Source of the DNA: Pseudofrankia coriaricola
Lineage (GTDB): Bacteria > Actinomycetota > Actinomycetes > Frankiales > Frankiaceae
Direction: 5' to 3'
Assembly (NCBI RefSeq): GCF_001854805.1
Contig: NZ_MBLO01000147.1
Location: forward strand, 1 to 64,000
DNA: 64,000 bases
Every line of letters starts with the position of its first letter. Within the stretch, counting starts at the first letter, position 1. The position numbers and the translations under genes were made by a program. The notes under the pieces are model-generated. The model did not search any database and was not told the origin of the DNA. It saw nothing but the letters and a program-made list of their open reading frames with translations. Below, piece after piece: positions 49,750-58,427 of this stretch.

Positions 49750-51408
49750 CTAGCGCCCTGGCTCGTCCACCGGGCTCTCGCCGCCGCGTTGGCGCGGCGG
49801 CCTGGGCGTGCGGGGCGCTCGGGCCCGGCGCTGGGGCGGCGGGCCGAACAGGATCGGGTCGGCCGGCGTCCTGGTGGCGTCGCCGCCGGGCGCGACGGCG
49901 ATCGTGGGCAGCGGGCGGCCTGGACGGTTCGCCCTGGCCGCGTGCCGGGCGGCGGCCGAGCCGGGCGGGGCGAAGCCAGGCTGCCAGCGTTCCATCTCCG
50001 TCCGCAGCGACGTCGTGGCACCGAGCTGGCAGAGCAGACCGATCCCGCTCATCGTGACCCGGTGGATCAGCAGGTAGGACGGCGGCAGGTTGAGCTGGCG
50101 GGAGACCTGGGCGGCCGGTGAGCGCCAGTCGGCCAGCCGCAGCGCCTGTGCTCGCAGCCACTGACGGGAGAATGTGAACTCCTTCTCGGCGAGCGCGTCG
50201 AGCAACGGGCCGAGATGCTCCAGCAGCTCCTGGGCGTCGACCGTCACGTTGGGCCGGATGAACCCCTCACGGCGCAGCCCTTCGACCACCTGCGCCGCGG
50301 CGTTCTCGTCCGCGAGGGCCGCGGCCCCGTTCACGCCGCTGTCATTCGTGCTGGTGCCCTTCGACTCGGTGGCGATGGCGATGGCGATGGCGGTGGCGCG
50401 CCGCGCGTCGAGCGCGAGCCGGGTCAGCCGGCCCATCACCTCGGGCAGCCCGTCCGGTAGCCGCTGTACCGCGCCGAAGTCCAGCACGCCGAGCCGGCCG
50501 TCGGCCAGCAGCCGGAAGTTGCCCGGGTGCGGGTCGGCGTGCAGCAGCCCGGAGCGCGCCGGGCAGGAATAGAGGAACCGGCACAGCAGCAGCCCCGCCC
50601 GGTCCCGCTGGGCCTGGTCGCCGCCGGCGATGACGTCCGCGAGTGGGACGCCGTCGAGCCATTCGGCCACGAGCACGTGGTCGCTGGCCGCGAGCGGCCA
50701 GGGGATGGCGATGTCGGGGTCCCCCTGGTAGGCCTCGGCGAACGCGCGCTGCCAGCTTGCCTCGAGCCGGTAGTCGAGCTCCTCGGCGACCCGCGCCCGC
50801 AGCTCCTCGATCAGCGGCTTCACGTCCAGCCCCGGCGCGAGCACGCCGAACAGGCGCGCGGCGCGGCCGAGCTGGGTCAGGTCGGACAGCAGCGCCGGGC
50901 CCGCGCCCGGATACTGCACCTTCACCGCGACGGGCCGGCCGTCCGACCAGACCGCCCGGTGGACCTGCCCGATGCTGGCGGCGGCGGCGGGCACGTCGTC
51001 GAAGGACGCGAACAGCTCCCGCCAGTCCGGGCCCAGCTCGGCGGCGAGCACCTTGCGGATGGTCGCCGCGGGCAGCGGCGGGGCCGCCTCCTGCAGCTTG
51101 GTCAGCGCCGCGCGGTAGGGGCCGGCGACCTCGTCGGGCAGCGCCGCCTCGAAGACCGACAGCATCTGCCCGAGCTTCATCGCGCCGCCCTTGAGCTCGC
51201 CGAGGACCCGGAAGACCTGCTCGGCGGTGCGCTGCTGGAGCTCGGTCGCGACGGCCTCGGCGGGCCGGCCGCCGAGGCGGCGGCCGACGCCGAGCGTCGC
51301 CCTGCCGGCGTAGCCGAGGGGGAGCGTGGCGAGCCGGGCCGTCCGCACGACGGCCCGGCGGGGGATGTCGGACACCCCCCTATCGTCCACCCCCCGCGGA
51401 GTGGCCAT
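49750..51408 (-). CDS. ABC1/UbiB-family atypical kinase
   Basis: The ~552-residue protein has UbiB/ABC1 landmarks: GGAMKLGQMLSVFEAALPDE (KxGQ motif), ASIGQVHRAVWSDGRPVAVKVQYPG (Ala-rich loop and Lys), ELDYRLEASWQRAFAEAY (ExD), VLVAEWLDGVPLADV, HADPHPGNFRLL and VLDFGAVQRL. Family members regulate prenyl-lipid (quinone) metabolism and act as ATPases more than classical kinases. From memory it matches Rv3197, immediately next to whiB7. The start is uncertain: ATG 51408, GTG 51378 or ATG 51501; none has a strong ribosome site. The C-terminal ~50 residues are Arg/Pro-rich. Confidence 0.85.
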   Translation of the reverse strand: MATPRGVDDRGVSDIPRRAVVRTARLATLPLGYAGRATLGVGRRLGGRPAEAVATELQQRTAEQVFRVLGELKGGAMKLGQMLSVFEAALPDEVAGPYRAALTKLQEAAPPLPAATIRKVLAAELGPDWRELFASFDDVPAAAASIGQVHRAVWSDGRPVAVKVQYPGAGPALLSDLTQLGRAARLFGVLAPGLDVKPLIEELRARVAEELDYRLEASWQRAFAEAYQGDPDIAIPWPLAASDHVLVAEWLDGVPLADVIAGGDQAQRDRAGLLLCRFLYSCPARSGLLHADPHPGNFRLLADGRLGVLDFGAVQRLPDGLPEVMGRLTRLALDARRATAIAIAIATESKGTSTNDSGVNGAAALADENAAAQVVEGLRREGFIRPNVTVDAQELLEHLGPLLDALAEKEFTFSRQWLRAQALRLADWRSPAAQVSRQLNLPPSYLLIHRVTMSGIGLLCQLGATTSLRTEMERWQPGFAPPGSAAARHAARANRPGRPLPTIAVAPGGDATRTPADPILFGPPPQRRARAPRTPRPPRQRGGESPVDEPGR

Positions 51409-51536
51409 CCCGGATTCGGAGCTCACGGGCCGGCGGGGCGGCCAGCCGGCGTACCATTCCGCGGCAATGTGGCCGGAGTCAAGATCGTTGCGATCGGGCA
51501 TGGGGGGCGGCCGGGAGCTCTGCCCGGCGGTGCCGG

Positions 51537-52598
51537 CTATGCCGAGGTATCGGCTGCGCCGCAGGGGCAGTCGGAGTGTGGCTGCCAGGTGCGCCGGCGG
51601 ATGCGCCAGTCGGGGGTCGCGATCTCCAGCGTTCCCGCGGCCGTGGCCGGCAGCGTCTCGAGGGCGCCCCCGGCGTCGAGGAAGGCCAGCGCCTGCGCGG
51701 CCGTGAGCGCGCTGACCTGCGCGGCGAGCGTCACATCACAGGCGTCCGGGCCGGTCTCGGCGCGCCGGGCGAGCTGCAGGGCCAGCAGCGGCCAGGCCGC
51801 GTCGGCCGCGTACCGGTGCAGGTGCTGACAGTGCAGGCACGGCGTTCGCCCGGGCACGACGAGCGGACCGATCACCCCGGTGGTCTCCCGGACGCCCGTG
51901 AGCAGATGGGGGACGCCGCCGCGCGCCAGCTCCAGTGACTCGTCGGGGCGCAGTACGGGCAGCCCGACCGGGGCAAGCACGACCAGGTCCGGGTGGAACG
52001 GTGCCGCGACGCCCGCCGGGGCCGGGGGCCGGGTCACCCGGCCCAGCGCCGCCATCGCGGCCAGCGCGCGCGGCCGGCCGATGGCGTCGAGGCCCAGCCC
52101 ACCGGGGGAGACGTCGGCCGGACCGGCCAGCCCCGCGTCGTCGACGATCACTCGCCCAACGCCGGCGGCGGCGAGCAGCGTGGCGACGTGCGCGCCGACC
52201 CGACCGGCGCCCCGGACGCGGACCCGGGCACGCCGCCGCCCGGCGAGCACCTGGCGCGCGCCACCAGGATGGCTGGTGGCAAGCGAGAGAGCGGCGAGAT
52301 CCGGCCGCAGGCGGTCCCGGTCGAGGGTGGGCAGCGGTGGTTCCTCGGCGTCGTCCGGCGCGGCATCGTCGAGCAGCCTGGCCTCGTCCAGCAGACCGAG
52401 CAGCGCGGTGGTGGTGGTCTGGTCCGCGTCGGCGGCCGGCCGGGCGCCGGCACGCGAGCCGTCCAGGGCGTCGAGCGCGGCGACGAGCCCGGGTGTCACC
52501 CCGGGCAGGACGAGGGCGCGGGACGGGTCCACCCCTAACTGCAGGGTGGACCCGTCCCGCCACAGGCGGCGCAGACCTGGCTTGAGCACCGGGCGCAT
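51537..52598 (-). CDS. ThiF/E1-like protein (TOMM-leader-binding type)
   Basis: The 353-residue protein has an N-terminal winged-helix-like region (MRPVLKPGLRRLWRDGSTLQLG). A ThiF-like Rossmann domain follows: VRGAGRVGAHVATLLAAAGVGRVIVDDAG. It has zinc pairs CLHCQHLHR and a terminal CPC. The adenylation Arg/Lys residues of active E1 enzymes are not obvious, so it may bind rather than activate its partner, as in thiazole/oxazole peptide cyclodehydratases. No precursor peptide or YcaO gene is nearby. The ATG at 52598 has AGGAGGT at 7-nt spacing, so the longer frame to 53003 is rejected. It is conserved next to ABC1/whiB7 in many actinomycetes. Confidence 0.78.
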   Translation of the reverse strand: MRPVLKPGLRRLWRDGSTLQLGVDPSRALVLPGVTPGLVAALDALDGSRAGARPAADADQTTTTALLGLLDEARLLDDAAPDDAEEPPLPTLDRDRLRPDLAALSLATSHPGGARQVLAGRRRARVRVRGAGRVGAHVATLLAAAGVGRVIVDDAGLAGPADVSPGGLGLDAIGRPRALAAMAALGRVTRPPAPAGVAAPFHPDLVVLAPVGLPVLRPDESLELARGGVPHLLTGVRETTGVIGPLVVPGRTPCLHCQHLHRYAADAAWPLLALQLARRAETGPDACDVTLAAQVSALTAAQALAFLDAGGALETLPATAAGTLEIATPDWRIRRRTWQPHSDCPCGAADTSA

Positions 52599-52908
52599 GG
52601 GGGGCACCTCCTGGCCCGGGCCGGTGCCGTCTGGCGGACGGCGAGGCGCGGACGAGCGTCGCGGGATGTCGGCGCGAGCCCCCGGGGAGACGCCGCGGCT
52701 GGCGCCGGGGCCTTCGACCGCGGGGCGATCGTCGTCGATCCCGCGGGCCGTCGGCCCCGGCAGCCCGTACGGTCGCACACCGCCCGCGGTCCCGGCATCC
52801 TTACGGGGACGACTGTGGACGGCGGCCGTTTGACAGCCCGTCGCCGCGCCACCGGCGGCGCGGCGACCCACCTCCGCCGCGCCCGCCGGCATCCGCCCTG
52901 CCTGGCGG

Positions 52909-53061
52909 TCAGGCCTTGCCGAGGATCCGGTTGATCGTCGATCCGCAGACCGGGCAGGTCCCCCTGGCCATCCGTCGGCCCGACTCGCTGATCCGCACCT
53001 CACCCTCGTAGTGGCGCTTCTCCTTGCACTTGACGCAGTAGCCCTCGTAGCTGTCGGCCAC
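52909..53061 (-). CDS. DUF5679-type zinc ribbon, 50 residues
   Basis: The GTG at 53061 with AAGGGAG at 7-nt spacing opens a 50-codon frame: VADSYEGYCVKCKEKRHYEGEVRISESGRRMARG then TCPVCGSTINRILGKA. Two CxxC pairs (C9/C12, C36/C39) form a compact zinc ribbon of the actinobacterial DUF5679 type, probably a nucleic-acid or ribosome-associated protein. The larger surrounding frame is shadow. Confidence 0.82.
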   Translation of the reverse strand: MADSYEGYCVKCKEKRHYEGEVRISESGRRMARGTCPVCGSTINRILGKA

Positions 53062-53822
53062 GCGGATCTCCCTTCCCAGGTCCGTCACCCGGCCACGTCG
53101 CCGGGCGCGGACGCCCAGTGGTGCTCGGACACGGTGTTCGAGACGGCCGGGGGCCGGCCATCGGCCGGGCGGCTTCGCCGAACCCGGGTGGGCTCGCGTC
53201 GGCTGGCCGCCTGCCCGGGCGCAAGCCGGGGGCGCGGGGGAAACACGATCGCGTCCCTGTCCCTGGCGCGGGCCGTCTCGGGCGCGGGGCCGGTCCTCAG
53301 CTGGCCGGGCCCGCGCCCGCCGCCTGGATCGCCTGTCCACCCAGAGGTCTTGTCTCCTGGGCCCGGCGGTCGCACGGCGGCGGGACCCATCCTGCCCAGC
53401 CGGACATCGGGCGAGGCCGGCGGGCCGGCCGGCGGCGTGACCCCCTGGTCGCCGTCCGGGCGGCGGTGACCGCCCGGCGCGCGCGCCGAGGGTCCGGCGT
53501 CCGCCTGGAACGAGACGCCCACGGCCGGCGGCGATACTCCGCTCCGGAGCGCCATGGATACATGCCGTGCAAGAACGGGAAATCCCTGCCGGGGCCCGGC
53601 GCTCCCTTTTCCTATCTCCGGCAGAGTCGGGTTACTGGGGGCTTCTCGATGGTGACGCTCAGATGGCCTTAGGTCGGCCTAGTCGACGCGACGGTGTGAC
53701 CTAACGGCACCCGGGATCGAGCAGCGGGCCGGTTGGTCCCGGTTGGTAACCGTTGACCCAGAGGTGTCCGCGCTGGGACGCACCCCGCGCGTTCCTGCAT
53801 CGACCGGTGGATCACGTGCCGG
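53062..53822. other. Long gap with no supported gene
   Basis: About 760 bp between the zinc-ribbon start and the metalloprotease stop. All frames are Arg/Pro/Gly-rich without ribosome sites or family resemblance. The right part (53560-53720) is less GC-rich and may carry an unrecognised RNA or promoter; I see no tRNA or riboswitch. Confidence 0.5.
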
Positions 53823-55184
53823 CTACGCCGACGCGTCGGGTCCGGGCTCCTCGGGCGGCGTGTCCCGCAGCTTCTCGATCTCGGCGATCGGGTCGAGCAG
53901 GCTCGCCGTCGCTCCAGAGACGAACCCGTCGGGGTTGGTCAGGTCGTCCGCCGACGGCAGCAGGTCCGGATGGCCCCAGACGGCGTCGCGCCCGTCGGCG
54001 CCGCGCGCCACCCTCAGCGCCTCCCACAGCGCCGCGGCCTCTCGCAGCCGCCGTGGCCGCAGGGACAGGCCCACCAGGGTCGCGAAGGTCTGCTCGGCCG
54101 GCCCGCCCTCGGCCCGCCGCCGGCGCACCATCTCGCGCAGCCGGGCGGCGCCGGGCAGGTGCTCGCTGGCCGCGATGTCGGCCACGTGGTCGACCCAGCC
54201 TTCGACGAGCGCGAGCGCGACCTCCAACCGGCCGAGCGCCGCCTCCTGCTCCGGCGTCGTGGCATCGGCGAACACGTCCTCGCCGAGCGCCTCGGAGAGC
54301 TTCTGCGGATCCATGATCGTGGTCGGGTCGACCATCCGCATCACCTGGCCCAGCGCCTCCTGGTCGACCGTGATGCCCCGGGCGTACTCCTCCACGGTCC
54401 CGAGCAGGTGCGCGCGCAGCCACGGGACGTGGGCGAACAGCCGGGTCGCCGTGGCCTCCCGCAGCGCCAGGTAGATCCGGACCTCCTCGGCCTCGATGCC
54501 GAGCCCCTCGCCGAAGGCGGCGACGTTCGCCGGCAACAGCGCGGCCGTCCCGGCCGGCGCCAGCGGAAGCCCGATCTCCGTCGAGGACACGACCTCCCCG
54601 GCGAGCGTCCCGATCGCCTGGCCGACCTGGGCGCCGAACAGCATCCCGCCGACCCGGTTCATCATCTCGACGACCGGGCCGCCGGCGGCCATCAGCTGGC
54701 CGAGGTCGAGGCCGGGCGGCAATGCCGCCGCGAGCTCCGGTGGCAGGCCCTCGGCACCGCCGAGCTGGGCGAGGCCGCCGGACAGGCCGGCGCGCATCGC
54801 CTCGACCACCTTCGTCGCGACCGGGTCGCACAGCGTCCGCCAGACCGGGAGCGTCGCGTCGATCCAGCGCAGCCGGGACCAGGCCCACGCCGTCGCTCCG
54901 CCGGCTGGCAGCGGCGTGACCGGGTCGAGCCAGAGGTCGGCGATGCGCAGCGCACCGGCGACGTTCTCCTCGTCCGCCGCGGTGATCGCCGGGTCGTCGG
55001 AGCCGACGGTCCGCGCCGCCACCTGCCGGGCGAGCTCCCAGTTGACCGGGCCGCCCTGCCAGGACAGCAGCTTCTCCAGCTCGGCGAAGAACGGCGCCGC
55101 GCCGCCGAACGGGCCGAGGGGCCCCTGCTCTGGGTCGCCGCCTCCACTGCCTGGGGTGAAGCCGAAGGGAAACTGGTTACTCAT
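53823..55184 (-). CDS. Zinc-dependent metalloprotease, DUF2342 family
   Basis: The 453-residue protein MSNQFPFGFTPG...  matches the DUF2342/TIGR03883 putative hydrolase family. It has the helix GGMLFGAQVGQAIGTLAGEVVSSTEIGLPLAP, the internal YLALREATATRLFAHVPWLRAHL and the second helix ALALVEGWVDHVADIAAS (Glu/His zinc residues). These are predicted cytoplasmic or membrane-linked proteases of unknown target. The ATG at 55184 starts the conserved FGF segment. It is divergent from moaE. From memory it corresponds to Rv3195 in the same block. Confidence 0.85.
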   Translation of the reverse strand: MSNQFPFGFTPGSGGGDPEQGPLGPFGGAAPFFAELEKLLSWQGGPVNWELARQVAARTVGSDDPAITAADEENVAGALRIADLWLDPVTPLPAGGATAWAWSRLRWIDATLPVWRTLCDPVATKVVEAMRAGLSGGLAQLGGAEGLPPELAAALPPGLDLGQLMAAGGPVVEMMNRVGGMLFGAQVGQAIGTLAGEVVSSTEIGLPLAPAGTAALLPANVAAFGEGLGIEAEEVRIYLALREATATRLFAHVPWLRAHLLGTVEEYARGITVDQEALGQVMRMVDPTTIMDPQKLSEALGEDVFADATTPEQEAALGRLEVALALVEGWVDHVADIAASEHLPGAARLREMVRRRRAEGGPAEQTFATLVGLSLRPRRLREAAALWEALRVARGADGRDAVWGHPDLLPSADDLTNPDGFVSGATASLLDPIAEIEKLRDTPPEEPGPDASA

Positions 55185-55362
55185 CGGCTCGACACCCTTG
55201 CTGCGCGCTGTGCGGACATGTATCTACCGTAGTCCGGCGGACGCAGGGAAACAGGCGCGGCCGATCGTGGCTGGAACCTGACCCGTTGGGCCCGGGCCAG
55301 CCCGCCGCCCGGCCGCATGATCAGGAAGGCTCCGGCTCGGTCAAACCGGCTACCGTCGCAGT

Positions 55363-55848
55363 ATGGACATCTCCCTGGCCGCCGCGCCGGTCCATGCGGA
55401 CGGCCGCGCGCTGGTCGTCGCCGAGCTGCGGGACTCCTCGCTGTCGGTGGATGAGTGCCTGGCCATGGTCTCGTTGCCCGGGGCGGGCGGTACCGCCCTG
55501 TTCGTCGGGACCGTCCGGGACCAAGACGGCGGGCGTCCGGTCGTCGAGCTGGAGTATGTCGCGCACCCGCTCGCCGAACGGGAGATGGCCGCCGTCGCCC
55601 GCCAGGTCGCCGACGACGCCGCCCAGCCAGTCCTGGCGGTCGCGGTGGTGCACCGCACCGGGCTGCTGGCGATCGGGGACATCGCGGTCGTCGCCGCCGC
55701 GTCGGCGGCGCACCGGGCCGAGGCCTTCGACGCGTGCCGCCGGCTCATCGACGAGGTCAAGAGCCAGGTTCCGATCTGGAAACGGCAGCTGTTCGCCGAT
55801 GGCACGGCGGAATGGGTAGGCGCCTGCTCAGCTGGGCACCTACCATAG
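55363..55848 (+). CDS. moaE: MoaE, molybdopterin synthase catalytic subunit
   Basis: The 161-residue protein has the MoaE signature: ALFVGTVRDQDGG, ELEYVAHPLAEREM, VVHRTGLLAIGDIAVV, HRAEAFDACRRLIDEVKSQVPIWKRQLFADG. The conserved Lys of VPIWKRQ and Arg/His residues are present. It transfers sulfur from the MoaD thiocarboxylate to precursor Z (cPMP) to make molybdopterin. The ATG is 6 nt after TACCGT (55351-55356), so a leaderless transcript is likely. It is the downstream partner of the MoaD sulfur carrier activated by MoeZ in this window; moaD itself is absent. Confidence 0.93.
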   Translation: MDISLAAAPVHADGRALVVAELRDSSLSVDECLAMVSLPGAGGTALFVGTVRDQDGGRPVVELEYVAHPLAEREMAAVARQVADDAAQPVLAVAVVHRTGLLAIGDIAVVAAASAAHRAEAFDACRRLIDEVKSQVPIWKRQLFADGTAEWVGACSAGHLP

Positions 55849-55947
55849 AGCTGGGCCTGGACAGAGACCGGTCAACCTCCGCGCTGATCCCAACCTTCCT
55901 AGTCAACCCCCTCGCTCGTTTCCCCCTCCCCTCGCGTCGAGGCCGCC

Positions 55948-56643
55948 ATGTGGATGCTTCTGATTCCCCCCGCGGCGCTGTTGCTGGCGCTGTTGTGGAC
56001 CGCGTTGCGCGGTCGTCCGAAGCGAGCCCGAGAAGCGATGATCACCATCGAGGGCTACCGCCGGAGCATGGACGCGCTCGCGAGACCCGTTGATCCCTCC
56101 TCGGGGAGCTCGCCGAAGGGCGGCGGTGCTCCCGTGGGCACCTCGGACGAGCCCGAGGCTCCTGGGCCTCCCGCGGAATCCCCGCCGGACCGGCACGGCC
56201 TGGGGTTCCTGCCCGATCCGGGGTTCCTGCCGGATCGATGGAGCTTGCGGAGTCCGGGGTTCCTGCCGGATTGGCGAAGCCGATCTGGGAGGCCCGCTGG
56301 CGGGCCTGCCAGAAGGTTCGGGCCGGCGAGGCGCTCTGCCGAGGCGGGGGGTCGCCGGACCCGAGTCGCTGGCGCGGCCCCTCGGCCCCCGGCCGGGCAT
56401 CACGAGGCGCACGCCGTCTATCCGGGCGACATCGCTCGGGGGCCCGGGGCGACGCCTCCCGCCTACGAGGCGGTGGCGGAGCAGCCGGGCGAGCCCCCGC
56501 GGGTAGGAGCCGTCGTCCCGGCCGCGCGGGTGGTCGAGGGCCGGACGCCAGAGGGCTCGACGGATGCCGAGAGCGCGCGGCTGCCCGCGGCGCCCGAGGT
56601 GACCGGGCCGCAGGGGGGCGAGTCCGCTCACCCGGCCGGATGA
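55948..56643 (+). CDS. Small membrane protein invaded by a dispersed repeat
   Basis: The 231-residue protein starts with one strong transmembrane segment, MWMLLIPPAALLLALLWTALRGR. A short conserved cytoplasmic segment, AREAMITIEGYRRSMDALAR, resembles small membrane proteins found beside PDZ-Lon genes in actinomycetes. Residues ~84-115 read GFLPDPGFLPDRWSLRSPGFLPDW, translated from the same dispersed DNA repeat seen at 5.8 and 6.8 kb. The rest is Pro/Ala/Gly-rich and probably disordered. The start ATG at 55948 lacks a strong ribosome site. Function unknown; only the N-terminal ~45 residues look conserved. Confidence 0.6.
   Translation: MWMLLIPPAALLLALLWTALRGRPKRAREAMITIEGYRRSMDALARPVDPSSGSSPKGGGAPVGTSDEPEAPGPPAESPPDRHGLGFLPDPGFLPDRWSLRSPGFLPDWRSRSGRPAGGPARRFGPARRSAEAGGRRTRVAGAAPRPPAGHHEAHAVYPGDIARGPGATPPAYEAVAEQPGEPPRVGAVVPAARVVEGRTPEGSTDAESARLPAAPEVTGPQGGESAHPAG
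56200..56292. repeat. Dispersed repeat, copy C, inside a coding frame
   Basis: Three GGGTTCCTGCC-type units occur in the order GGGTTCCTGCCCGATC (56202), GGGTTCCTGCCGGATC (56221) and GGGTTCCTGCCGGATT (56258). The last is followed by GGCGAAGCCGATCTGGGAGG. This is the inverse complement of the 5813-5849 module. It keeps the reading frame open as repeated GFLPD. Confidence 0.85.
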
Positions 56644-56739
56644 GCGGATATCCCAGGTCAAGGCCTGGTATCTCCCTGTGAGCCCTGGCCGGTCGGCGGG
56701 AGCCATCGTCGGGATCTAGGCCTACGTAGACTGCGGGGC

Positions 56740-57807
56740 ATGGCCCGCAGGACTCAGACCCTGGTCGTCGCGTCGGTGCTCGCGCTGGTGCTGGGGATAG
56801 CGGGGCTGTGGCTTCCGGTGCCGTTCGTGACGCTGGCCCCGGGGCCGGTGACGGACACGCTCGGCAGCGTCAAGGGCGTGACGCTGATCGACATCGAGGG
56901 ACGCCAGACGTACCCGACAAGCGGGAAGCTGGAGCTCACCACCGTCGAGGAGACGCCGCGGCTGAACCTGCTGGGCGCCCTCGAGGACTGGGTCGACGGG
57001 GACCGCGCGGTCGTTCCCCGCGAGCTGATCGAGCCGCCTGGCTCGTCGCAGGAGCAGATCCAGCAGGAGAACACCCAGGCGATGCTGGACTCGCAGGATC
57101 AGGCGACCGCGGCGGCCCTGACCGAGCTCGGCATCGAGTCCACCGGCACGTCGGTCGTGGTGGTCTCCGTGCCCGCGGACTCGCCGGCGACGGGCAAGCT
57201 GTCACCCGGTGACGTCGTCACTGAGGTCAACGGCACACCGGTACATTCCCAGGCCGAGCTGCGCGAGGAGATCAGCAAGGCGAAGCCGGGCGACGATATC
57301 AAGATCGCCTTTCGGCATGGCTCGACGGCGTCGTCCTCGCCGAACGGCGGGGGAACGTCGACGACGGCCGTTATCACCACCAGGGCTGCCCCCGACGACG
57401 CGAGCCGGCCGATCATCGGGATCACGACGACGGAGAAGCGGTCTTATCCGTTTACCGTCCGAATCCGCATCTCGGACGTCGGCGGCCCGAGCGCGGGGCT
57501 GATGTTCGCGCTGGGCATCATCGACCTGCTCACGCCAGGGCAGCTCACCGGCGGCCGGATCATCGCCGGTACCGGCACGATCGACGCCACCGGCAAGGTC
57601 GGCCCCATCGGGGGCATTCAGCAGAAGATCCTGGGCGCCCGCGGCTCGGGCGCGACGGTGTTCCTCGTCCCGGCGGACAACTGCACCGACGCGAAAAAGA
57701 CGGCCCCGAGCGGGTTGACCTTGGTCAAGGTGGACAAGCTCTCGGGCGCCTTCGACGCACTGAAGAAGCTCGGCGGCCCCCAGCAGTCCTCGATCCCGAC
57801 CTGCTGA
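56740..57807 (+). CDS. PDZ-domain Lon-like membrane protease (YlbL type)
   Basis: The 355-residue protein has a single N-terminal membrane anchor (LVVASVLALVLGIAGLWLPV). A PDZ domain follows (~140-220: VVVSVPADSPATGKLSPGDVV, EVNGTPVHSQAELREEI), then a Lon-type proteolytic domain with catalytic Ser in VGGPSAGLMFALG (~S251) and Lys in GGIQQKILGA (~K296). It is a Ser-Lys dyad protease acting outside or at the membrane. The ATG is 7 nt after TAGACT (56727-56732), suggesting a leaderless mRNA. From memory it matches Rv3194c. The convergent downstream gap holds a long inverted repeat. Confidence 0.92.
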   Translation: MARRTQTLVVASVLALVLGIAGLWLPVPFVTLAPGPVTDTLGSVKGVTLIDIEGRQTYPTSGKLELTTVEETPRLNLLGALEDWVDGDRAVVPRELIEPPGSSQEQIQQENTQAMLDSQDQATAAALTELGIESTGTSVVVVSVPADSPATGKLSPGDVVTEVNGTPVHSQAELREEISKAKPGDDIKIAFRHGSTASSSPNGGGTSTTAVITTRAAPDDASRPIIGITTTEKRSYPFTVRIRISDVGGPSAGLMFALGIIDLLTPGQLTGGRIIAGTGTIDATGKVGPIGGIQQKILGARGSGATVFLVPADNCTDAKKTAPSGLTLVKVDKLSGAFDALKKLGGPQQSSIPTC

Positions 57808-57869
57808 GCCCGCTACGGGCGAAGCGCAGCGACTGAGTTGGGATCGGGTCGGGGCAGAAGGTTGTCTCT

Positions 57870-58426
57870 GGTTCGCTCCGTGCGGGCACGGCCCTCCGGC
57901 AGCCCGCTCGCCTGGCGGCTCACGGGCTACCTCCAGGCCGTGTCCTCCTCCGCTCACGTGCGCTGCGGTGACCTCCGCTGCGGCCCAACCACGTCGCTTC
58001 GCTCGTGGCCGGGCCTCCGCGGAGGTGCGCCTCCGCGCCAGCTCGGTTGCGTCCCGCTTGAACGGCACCAGTCCAAGACCGGCCCGATCCGGAGCCAGGC
58101 CCTTGCGGGGGCCACGTCGCTTCGTTCGTGGAACGTCTGGACTGGTGCTGGTCGCGGGTTCCGTGCCGATCAGGCGTGAAGGCCGCCCCACAAGCGAAGC
58201 GACGTGGCCGCGCAGAAGCTGGCCGTGGTTGATCCGTTCAAGCGTGACGCGACCGAGCTGGCGCGGAGGCGCGCCTCCGCGGAGGCATCCCTACGAGCGA
58301 AGCGACGTAGGGGTGCCGCAGCGGAGGTCGCCGGAGCGCACGTGAGCGGAGGAGGACACGGCGCGGAGGTCCCTTGGGAGCGAAGCGAGTAAGGGGCCGT
58401 AGCGCCGTGCCCGGACGGAGCGAACC
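57870..58426. repeat. Long imperfect inverted repeat (arms ~190 bp)
   Basis: The left arm 57870-58063 (GGTTCGCTCCGT... to ...CGCTTGAAC) and right arm 58236-58426 are inverse complements with roughly four-fifths identity by eye. Shared blocks include GTGTCCTCCTCCGCTCACGT and CGTCGCTTCGCTCGT. The ~170-bp spacer has a second inverted pair, 58110-58131 against 58188-58209. It fills the gap between the convergent lon-like and PPA1309 genes, ending 1 nt before the PPA1309 stop. Confidence 0.85.
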
Positions 58427-58427
58427 A

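Noticed and set aside
53823-55232. Plus-strand frames over the DUF2342 gene
   Set aside because: Antisense shadows of a well-supported gene.
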